From Streptomyces poonensis (GTDB lineage: Bacteria; Actinomycetota; Actinomycetes; Streptomycetales; Streptomycetaceae): a stretch of 64,000 bases of DNA. The stretch spans positions 49,161 to 113,160 of the forward strand of contig NZ_BMVW01000021.1 in NCBI RefSeq assembly GCF_014650915.1, given 5' to 3'. Shown piece after piece: positions 58,046-64,000 of this stretch. The translations under genes were made by a program, and so were the position numbers. The notes under the pieces are model-generated. The model saw only the letters and a program-made list of their open reading frames with translations, made no database searches and had not been told where the DNA came from. Within the stretch, counting starts at the first letter, position 1. Each line of letters starts with the position of its first letter.

Positions 58046-60139
58046 ATGAGCACGCACACATCTGACCGTCTCGAGTGGACCGACCTCGACCGGCGTGCCG
58101 TCGACACGGCCCGTGTTCTCGCGGCCGACGCCGTGCAGAAGGTCGGCAACGGCCATCCGGGCACGGCGATGAGCCTCGCGCCGGCCGCGTACACGCTGTT
58201 TCAGAAGGTGATGCGGCACGATCCGGCCGATCCGGAGTGGACGGGCCGTGACCGCTTCGTCCTCTCCCCCGGGCACACCTCCCTGACCCTCTACACCCAG
58301 CTCTTCCTCGCCGGGTACGAGCTGGAGCTGGACGACCTCAAGGCGTTCCGCACCCAGGGGTCGAAGACGCCCGGCCACCCGGAGTACGGGCACACGGCCG
58401 GGGTGGAGACCACGACGGGCCCGCTGGGGCAGGGTGCGGCGAACGCCGTGGGCATGGCGATGGCCGCCCGCTACGAGCGCGGTCTGTTCGACCCGGAGGC
58501 CGCCGAGGGCGCGTCCCCGTTCGACCACATGGTCTGGGCGATCGTCTCGGACGGCGACCTGGAGGAGGGCATCTCCGCCGAGGCCTCCTCCCTCGCGGGC
58601 CACCAGAAGCTCGGCAACCTGGTCTTCCTCTACGACGACAACCACATCTCCATCGAGGGCGACACCGCCACCGCCTTCTCCGAGGACGTGCTGAAGCGCT
58701 ACGAGGCGTACGGCTGGCACGTACAGCGGATCGAGCCCGCCGGGAACGGCGACATCGATGTCCACGCCCTGTACGCGGCGCTCCGGGCGGCGCAGGCCGA
58801 GACGGCCCGCCCCTCGATCATCGCGATGCGCACGATCATCGCCTGGCCGGCCCCGCACGCGCAGAACACCGAGGCGTCGCACGGTTCGGCGCTGGGCGAG
58901 GAGGAGGTCGCGGCCACCAAGCGTGTCCTGGGCTTCGACCCGGAGAAGCACTTCGAGGTCTCCGACGAGGTCCTCGCCCACACCCGCAAGGCCCTCGACC
59001 GGGGCGCCGAGGCGCACGCCGCCTGGGACAAGCGGATCCACGAGTGGCGCGGCGCCCAGCCGGAGCGCGCACAGCTGTTCGACCGGATCGTCGCCGGTCA
59101 GCTGCCCGAGGGCTGGGAGAAGCACCTCCCGGTCTTCGAGGAGGGCAAGGCGGTGGCCACCCGGGCCGCGTCCGGCAAGGTCCTCCAGGCGCTCGGCGCG
59201 GTGATCCCCGAGCTGTGGGGCGGCTCGGCCGACCTCGCCGGCTCCAACAACACCACGATCGACAAGACGAGCTCCTTCCTCCCGAAGGGCAACCCGCTGC
59301 CGGGGGCCGACCCCTACGGCCGTACGGTCCACTTCGGCATCCGCGAGCACGCCATGGCCGCCGCCATGAACGGCATCGCGCTGCACGGCAACACCCGCAT
59401 CTACGGCGGCACCTTCCTGGTGTTCTCCGACTACATGCGCAACACCGTCCGGCTCTCCGCGCTGATGCAGCTCCCGGTGACGTACGTGTGGACGCACGAC
59501 TCCATCGGCCTCGGCGAGGACGGCCCCACCCACCAGCCCGTCGAGCACCTGGCCTCCCTCCGCGCCATCCCGGGCCTGAACGTGGTCCGCCCGGCCGACG
59601 CCAACGAGACCGCCGTCGCCTGGGCCGAGATCCTCCGCCGCCACGCCACGCACCCGGCCCCGCACGGACTGGCCCTCACCCGGCAGGGCGTGCCCACGTA
59701 CGAGCCGAACCCGGACGCCGCGAAGGGCGGGTACGTGCTGAAGGAGGCCTCCATCAACATCCCGGAGGTCATCCTGATCGCCACCGGCTCCGAGGTGCAG
59801 CTCGCCGTGGCCGCGCGGGAGCAGCTGGAGGCCGGGGGCGTGCCCACGCGCGTGGTGTCGATGCCGTCCGTGGAGTGGTTCGAGGAGCAGCCCCTCGCCT
59901 ACCGGGAGAGCGTGCTGCCGCCGTCCGTGAAGGCCCGCGTGGCGGTCGAGGCGGGGATCGCCCTGACCTGGTACCGGTACGTCGGTGAGCACGGACGCAT
60001 CGTCTCCCTGGAACACTTCGGCGCCTCCGCCGACGCCAAGACCTTGTTCACCGAGTACGGCTTCACCCCCGAGAACGTCGTCGCCGCCGCCCGGACCGCG
60101 CTCGCCGCGGTCACGGACACCGCGGCCGACCGCGGTTGA
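58046..60139 (+). CDS. tkt: Transketolase
   Basis: Transfers two-carbon ketol units between pentose-phosphate and glycolytic sugars with thiamine diphosphate. The 697-aa protein is of normal length. Motifs: KVGNGHPGTAMSLAPAAYTLF (about 34-54), the cofactor-binding SDGDLEEGISAEASSLAGHQKLGNLVFLYDDN (about 172-200) and the transketolase pyrimidine domain with GIREHAMAAAMNGIALHG and DSIGLGEDGPTHQPVEHLASLRAIP. The start is the ATG at 58046, 10 bases after GAGGA; a TTG at 58040 is possible. It is the first gene of a tkt-tal-zwf-opcA-pgi operon, the second such set in streptomycetes by memory. Confidence 0.96.
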   Translation: MSTHTSDRLEWTDLDRRAVDTARVLAADAVQKVGNGHPGTAMSLAPAAYTLFQKVMRHDPADPEWTGRDRFVLSPGHTSLTLYTQLFLAGYELELDDLKAFRTQGSKTPGHPEYGHTAGVETTTGPLGQGAANAVGMAMAARYERGLFDPEAAEGASPFDHMVWAIVSDGDLEEGISAEASSLAGHQKLGNLVFLYDDNHISIEGDTATAFSEDVLKRYEAYGWHVQRIEPAGNGDIDVHALYAALRAAQAETARPSIIAMRTIIAWPAPHAQNTEASHGSALGEEEVAATKRVLGFDPEKHFEVSDEVLAHTRKALDRGAEAHAAWDKRIHEWRGAQPERAQLFDRIVAGQLPEGWEKHLPVFEEGKAVATRAASGKVLQALGAVIPELWGGSADLAGSNNTTIDKTSSFLPKGNPLPGADPYGRTVHFGIREHAMAAAMNGIALHGNTRIYGGTFLVFSDYMRNTVRLSALMQLPVTYVWTHDSIGLGEDGPTHQPVEHLASLRAIPGLNVVRPADANETAVAWAEILRRHATHPAPHGLALTRQGVPTYEPNPDAAKGGYVLKEASINIPEVILIATGSEVQLAVAAREQLEAGGVPTRVVSMPSVEWFEEQPLAYRESVLPPSVKARVAVEAGIALTWYRYVGEHGRIVSLEHFGASADAKTLFTEYGFTPENVVAAARTALAAVTDTAADRG

Positions 60140-60158
60140 TGCGAGCCCCTGAAGAAAG

Positions 60159-61313
60159 ATGATCACTGTGACTGATACGACCGCAACGCCGACCGCGGCC
60201 GCGGAACCGCTGAAGCGCCTCTCCGACGAAGGCGTCTCCATCTGGCTGGACGACCTCTCGCGCGAGCGCATCACCTCCGGCAACCTCGCCTCGCTCGTCG
60301 AGAAGAGCCACGTGGTGGGCGTCACCACCAACCCGTCCATCTTCCAGGCCGCCATCGGCTCGGGCGAGGGGTACGAGGCGCAGCTCGCCGAGCTGGCGGT
60401 GCGCGGGGTGACGGTCGACGAAGCCGTACGGATGATGACCACCGCCGACGTACGGGCCGCCGCCGACGTCCTGCGCCCGGTGTACGACGCCACCGGGGGC
60501 CGTGACGGCCGGGTCTCCATCGAGGTCGACCCGCGTCTCGCGCACGACACGGCCGCCACGATCGCCGAGGCCAAGCAGCTGGCCTGGCTGGTGGACCGCC
60601 CCAACGTCATGATCAAGATCCCGGCGACCCGGGCCGGCCTCCCGGCGATCACCGAGGTCATCGGCCTCGGCATCAGCGTCAACGTCACGCTGATCTTCTC
60701 GCTGGAGCGCTACCGCGAGGTCATGGACGCCTACCTCGCGGGCCTGGAGAAGGCGCAGGCGGCCGGGCACGACCTCGCCTCGATCCACTCCGTCGCCTCC
60801 TTCTTCGTCTCCCGCGTCGACTCCGAGATCGACAAGCGGCTGACGCGGCTCGGCACCGACGAGGCCCTCTCCCTCAAGGGCCGCGCCGCCCTCGCCAACG
60901 CCCGGCTCGCCTACGCGGCGTACGAGGAGGTCTTCGCCGCCGACCGCTGGACCGCGCTCGCCCCGTCCGGCGCCCACAAGCAGCGCCCGCTGTGGGCCTC
61001 CACGGGCGTGAAGGACCCGGCGTACAAGTCCACGCTGTACGTGGACGAGCTCGTCGCCCCCGGCACCGTCAACACCATGCCGGAGGCCACCCTCCTCGCC
61101 ACCGCCGAGCGCGGCGAGATCACCGGCGACACGGTGACCGGCGGCTACGCCCAGGCGCGCGCCGACCTGGCGGCCGTCGAGGCGCTCGGGATCTCGTACG
61201 ACGAGGTCGTCAAGCGGCTGGAGGACGAGGGCGTGGCCAAGTTCGAGGCCGCCTGGCAGGAGCTGCTGGCCGCGGTCGAGAAGTCCCTGGACCGCAAGGG
61301 AGCGGACGCGTGA
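60159..61313 (+). CDS. tal: Transaldolase
   Basis: Transfers a dihydroxyacetone unit between sugar phosphates through a Schiff base. The 384-aa protein is of the longer actinobacterial (TalB-like, class 2) type. Markers are WLDDLSRERITSGNLASLV (about 22-40), GVTTNPSIFQAAI (about 52-64), the Schiff-base lysine in NVMIKIPATRAGLPAI (about K152) and SVASFFVSRVDSEIDKRL. It begins 19 bp after tkt at the ATG 60159, with GAAGAAAG before it. Its TGA overlaps the zwf ATG (TGATG). Confidence 0.95.
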   Translation: MITVTDTTATPTAAAEPLKRLSDEGVSIWLDDLSRERITSGNLASLVEKSHVVGVTTNPSIFQAAIGSGEGYEAQLAELAVRGVTVDEAVRMMTTADVRAAADVLRPVYDATGGRDGRVSIEVDPRLAHDTAATIAEAKQLAWLVDRPNVMIKIPATRAGLPAITEVIGLGISVNVTLIFSLERYREVMDAYLAGLEKAQAAGHDLASIHSVASFFVSRVDSEIDKRLTRLGTDEALSLKGRAALANARLAYAAYEEVFAADRWTALAPSGAHKQRPLWASTGVKDPAYKSTLYVDELVAPGTVNTMPEATLLATAERGEITGDTVTGGYAQARADLAAVEALGISYDEVVKRLEDEGVAKFEAAWQELLAAVEKSLDRKGADA

Positions 61314-62857
61314 TGAGCACCTCCGACACCACCTCCGACTGGACCAACCCACTGCGCGACGCGCGCGACCGCCGGCTGCCGCGCATCGCCGGACCCTCGG
61401 GTCTCGTCATCTTCGGTGTGACCGGTGACCTGTCCCGCAAGAAGCTGATGCCGGCCGTGTACGACCTGGCCAACCGCGGGCTGCTCCCGCCGGGCTTCTC
61501 CCTCGTCGGGTTCGCCCGGCGGGAGTGGGAGGACCAGGACTTCGCGCAGGTGGTGCATGACGCGGTGCGCGAGCACTCCCGCACCGAGTTCCGCGAGGAG
61601 GTCTGGCAGCAGCTCGCCGAGGGCATGCGGTTCATCCCGGGCGACTTCGACGACGACACGGCGTTCGAGCAGCTGCGCGAGGCCGTCGAGGAGCTGGACG
61701 CCTCCCGCGGCACGGGCGGCAACTTCGCCTTCTACCTGTCCGTACCGCCGAAGTTCTTCCCCAAGGTCGTCCAGCAGCTGAAGAAGCACGGCCTGGCGGA
61801 CGCACCGGAGGACGGCTGGCGGCGCGCGGTCATCGAGAAGCCGTTCGGCCACGACCTGACGAGCGCGCGTGAGCTGAACGCGATCGTGCACGAGGTGTTC
61901 GACCCGGAGCAGGTGTTCCGAATCGACCACTACCTCGGCAAGGAGACCGTCCAGAACATCCTGGCGCTGCGCTTCGCCAACTCGATGTACGAGCCGATCT
62001 GGAACCGGTCCTACGTCGACCACGTCCAGATCACGATGGCCGAGGACATCGGCATCGGCGGCCGCGCCGGCTACTACGACGGCATCGGCGCCGCCCGCGA
62101 CGTCATCCAGAACCACCTCCTCCAGCTCCTCGCGCTCACCGCGATGGAGGAGCCCATCGCCTTCGACGCCGAGTCGCTGCTCACCGAGAAGCTCAAGGTC
62201 CTGAAGTCGGTGAAGCTGCCGGAGGACCTCGGCGAGCACACGGTGCGCGGACAGTACGCGGCCGGCTGGCAGGGCGGCGCCAAGGTGCGCGGATACCTGG
62301 AGGAGGAGGGCATCGACCCTCACTCCAAGACCGACACCTACGCGGCGATCAAGCTGGAGGTCGACAACCGCCGCTGGGCGGGCGTCCCCTTCTACCTGCG
62401 CGCCGGCAAGCGGCTGGGCCGCCGGGTGACGGAGATCGCGGTGGTTTTCCAGCGCGCCCCGCACTCCCCCTTCGACTCCACCGCGACCGAGGAGCTCGGC
62501 GCCAACGCGATGGTCATCCGCGTCCAGCCGGACGAGGGCATGACCGTGCGCTTCGGCTCCAAGGTGCCGGGTACCTCGATGGAGATCCGGGACGTGTCCA
62601 TGGACTTCGCCTACGGCGAGTCGTTCACCGAGTCCAGCCCGGAGGCGTACGAACGTCTGATCCTGGATGTGCTGCTCGGTGACGCCAACCTGTTCCCCCG
62701 CCATCAGGAGGTGGAGGAGTCCTGGAAGATCCTCGACCCGATCGAGGAGTACTGGGACCAGCACGGCACGCCCGCGCAGTACGCCTCGGGCTCCTGGGGC
62801 CCGAAGGAAGCCGACGAGATGCTCGCACGAGACGGACGGAGCTGGCGCAGGCCATGA
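61313..62857 (+). CDS. zwf: Glucose-6-phosphate 1-dehydrogenase
   Basis: Oxidises glucose-6-phosphate to 6-phosphogluconolactone with NADP+. The 514-aa protein has the cofactor fingerprint IFGVTGDLSRKKLMPAVYDLA (about 33-53), EKPFGHDL and the catalytic RIDHYLGKETVQN (about 203-215). The start is the ATG at 61313; a GTG immediately before (61310) is in frame. It is coupled to tal upstream and, by an ATGA overlap, to opcA downstream. OpcA is known to support the multimer and activity of Zwf in actinobacteria. Confidence 0.97.
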   Translation: MSTSDTTSDWTNPLRDARDRRLPRIAGPSGLVIFGVTGDLSRKKLMPAVYDLANRGLLPPGFSLVGFARREWEDQDFAQVVHDAVREHSRTEFREEVWQQLAEGMRFIPGDFDDDTAFEQLREAVEELDASRGTGGNFAFYLSVPPKFFPKVVQQLKKHGLADAPEDGWRRAVIEKPFGHDLTSARELNAIVHEVFDPEQVFRIDHYLGKETVQNILALRFANSMYEPIWNRSYVDHVQITMAEDIGIGGRAGYYDGIGAARDVIQNHLLQLLALTAMEEPIAFDAESLLTEKLKVLKSVKLPEDLGEHTVRGQYAAGWQGGAKVRGYLEEEGIDPHSKTDTYAAIKLEVDNRRWAGVPFYLRAGKRLGRRVTEIAVVFQRAPHSPFDSTATEELGANAMVIRVQPDEGMTVRFGSKVPGTSMEIRDVSMDFAYGESFTESSPEAYERLILDVLLGDANLFPRHQEVEESWKILDPIEEYWDQHGTPAQYASGSWGPKEADEMLARDGRSWRRP

Positions 62858-63789
62858 GGATCGACCTGACCGACACCACGGCAAGCAAGATCAACAAGGC
62901 GCTCGTACAGGGCCGCCGCGCCATCGGCACCCCCGCCGTGGGCATGGTGCTGACGATGGTCGTCGTCACCGACGAGGAGAACGCGTACGACTCGCTCAGG
63001 GCCGCCGAGGAGGCCTCGCACGAGCACCCCTCGCGCACCCTGGTCGTCATCAAGCGGCACGCCCGCGGCCCCCGCGACCGCACGCAGTCCCGGCTGGACG
63101 CCGAGGTCCGCGTGGGCTCCGAGGCGGGCACCGGCGAGACCGTCGTCCTGCGGCTGTACGGCGAGGTGTGCAACCACGCCGGCTCGGTGGTCCTGCCGCT
63201 GCTGCTCCCCGACGCCCCGGTCGTCGTCTGGTGGCCGGTGGACGCGCCGGAGGTGCCCGCGCAGGACCCGCTCGGCGCCCTCGCCCAGCGCCGCATCACC
63301 GACATGTACGCCGTGGAGAACCCCCTCGCGGCACTGGAGCAGCGGGCGAAGTCCTACGCCCCCGGCGACACCGACCTGGCGTGGACACGGCTCACCCCGT
63401 GGCGCTCCATGCTGGCCGCGGCCCTGGACCAGGCCCGGGCGACGGTGACCTCGGCCGCCGTCGAGAGCGAGGCGGAGAACCCGAGCGCCGAACTGCTGTC
63501 CCGCTGGCTGGAGGCACGGCTGGGCGTGCAGGTCGAGCGGGTCGTCACCGGCGGACCCGTCGTCACCGGCGTCCGGCTCGGCACCGCGAACGGCGAGATC
63601 GTCATCGACCGCCCCGAGGGCCCCCTCGCCACGCTCACCCTGCCGGACCAGCCCGCGCGCACCCTCGCTCTGAAGGTGCGCTCCACCTCCGAACTGATCG
63701 CCGAGGAACTGCGCCGCCTCGACGCGGACGAGATGTACTGCGTCGCCCTGCGCGGCGAGCCCAACGAGGAGATCGCTTCCCATGACTGA
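62854..63789 (+). CDS. opcA: Glucose-6-phosphate dehydrogenase assembly protein OpcA
   Basis: A 311-aa chaperone-like subunit that promotes assembly and redox control of Zwf. The N-terminal half contains LVQGRRAIGTPAVGMVLTMVVVTDEEN and RLYGEVCNHAGSVVLPLLLPDAPVVVWWP, and the C-terminal half ALEQRAKSYAPGDTDLAWTRLTPWRSMLAAALDQ, all typical of the actinobacterial family (DUF-type OpcA). The start is the ATG at 62854. Its end overlaps the pgi start by 8 bp. Confidence 0.95.
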   Translation: MRIDLTDTTASKINKALVQGRRAIGTPAVGMVLTMVVVTDEENAYDSLRAAEEASHEHPSRTLVVIKRHARGPRDRTQSRLDAEVRVGSEAGTGETVVLRLYGEVCNHAGSVVLPLLLPDAPVVVWWPVDAPEVPAQDPLGALAQRRITDMYAVENPLAALEQRAKSYAPGDTDLAWTRLTPWRSMLAAALDQARATVTSAAVESEAENPSAELLSRWLEARLGVQVERVVTGGPVVTGVRLGTANGEIVIDRPEGPLATLTLPDQPARTLALKVRSTSELIAEELRRLDADEMYCVALRGEPNEEIASHD

Positions 63790-64000
63790 CACCCCCAGGC
63801 TCGACCAGCGCCCCGAGTGGACCGCGCTGAAGGACCACCGCGCGCACGCGCTGCGCGACCCGGATCTGCGGGAGCTGTTCGCCGCCGACCCCTCCCGCGC
63901 GGAGCGGTACGTGGCACACGTCGGTGACCTGCGCATCGACTACTCCAAGAACCTGATCACCGACGAGACCCTCGCCCTGCTGCGGGAACTGGCCGCCGCC
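63782..64000 (+). CDS. pgi: Glucose-6-phosphate isomerase, N-terminal part (runs off window)
   Basis: The frame opens at the ATG 63782 inside the opcA end and continues without stop to base 64000 (73 residues visible). The visible sequence PEWTALKDHRAHALRDPDLRELFAADPSRAERY, then DLRIDYSKNLITDETL, matches the N-terminal domain of GPI-type phosphoglucose isomerases (the RIDYSKN segment is highly conserved). The catalytic residues are beyond the window. It extends the pentose-phosphate operon by linking it to fructose-6-phosphate. In related streptomycetes gnd usually follows, by memory. Confidence 0.88.
   Translation, partial: MTDTPRLDQRPEWTALKDHRAHALRDPDLRELFAADPSRAERYVAHVGDLRIDYSKNLITDETLALLRELAAA

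Noticed and set aside
57983..60688. Open minus-strand frame of about 900 codons opposite tkt and tal
   Set aside because: Shadow frame from high-GC codon bias: no domain motifs, Val/Gly/Arg-rich, and fully antisense to well-supported enzymes.
1..64000. tRNA, rRNA or riboswitch genes
   Set aside because: No cloverleaf, rRNA-like stretch or known riboswitch core was recognised on reading; a covariance-model search would be needed to exclude small RNAs.

Overview
The window is high-GC, densely coding DNA with frequent GTG/TTG starts, ATGA/GTGA stop-start overlaps, twin-arginine signals, a WhiB-like protein and a beta-ketoadipate operon. This is typical of a Streptomyces chromosome. From memory the gene content resembles the S. 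coelicolor stretch running from the small laccase (SCO6712) through pca and a phosphopantetheinyl transferase (SCO6673) to the second pentose-phosphate operon (about SCO6660), read in reverse. That synteny is recall, not a search. No tRNA, rRNA, CRISPR array or intact mobile element was seen.

Left part (1-16 kb): the 3' half of a UvrA-like ATPase, dimethylargininase, and an acyl-ACP desaturase preceded by a 15-bp repeat/palindrome operator-like block. Then come a WhiB-like protein flanked by two decayed genes (a frameshifted repeat-protein remnant and the tail of a serine recombinase), a LacI regulator and a small ribbon-helix-helix protein. A copper/sugar redox locus follows: an exported two-domain laccase divergent from a ThuA/PQQ-type sugar dehydrogenase fusion and a cupredoxin/Ig-like/DUF1080 protein. 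It is followed by divergent LigD-type polymerase and ATP-dependent DNA ligase genes, a zinc alcohol dehydrogenase and a DUF3048 lipoprotein.

Middle part (16-42 kb): pcaV diverges from a complete, translationally coupled pcaIJFHGBL operon that converts protocatechuate to succinyl-CoA and acetyl-CoA. A 42-bp perfect palindrome separates it from a large regulatory ATPase gene that is frameshifted by an 8-bp tandem repeat. Next are an MFS transporter with anmK, a DUF2510 protein, a TetR regulator with a very large operator array facing PAP2 and EamA membrane-protein genes, an exported phospholipase C, and an IclR regulator with tandem palindromes facing a four-gene ABC importer. An HTH-less MmyB-type protein then diverges from an XRE regulator/HExxH metallopeptidase pair.

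Right part (42-64 kb): an alpha/beta hydrolase next to a 19-bp tandem array, a small conserved ORF, an overlapping phosphopantetheinyl transferase/metallophosphoesterase pair, an ATP-grasp enzyme, a sulfotransferase, a GH4 enzyme, an exported PHP-domain protein, an acyl-CoA ligase and a sulfatase. A secreted GH16 glucanase has a LacI/CebR-like operator. An AraC regulator faces the tkt-tal-zwf-opcA-pgi operon, which runs off the right edge. Proposed regulator-site pairings rest on symmetry and position only.
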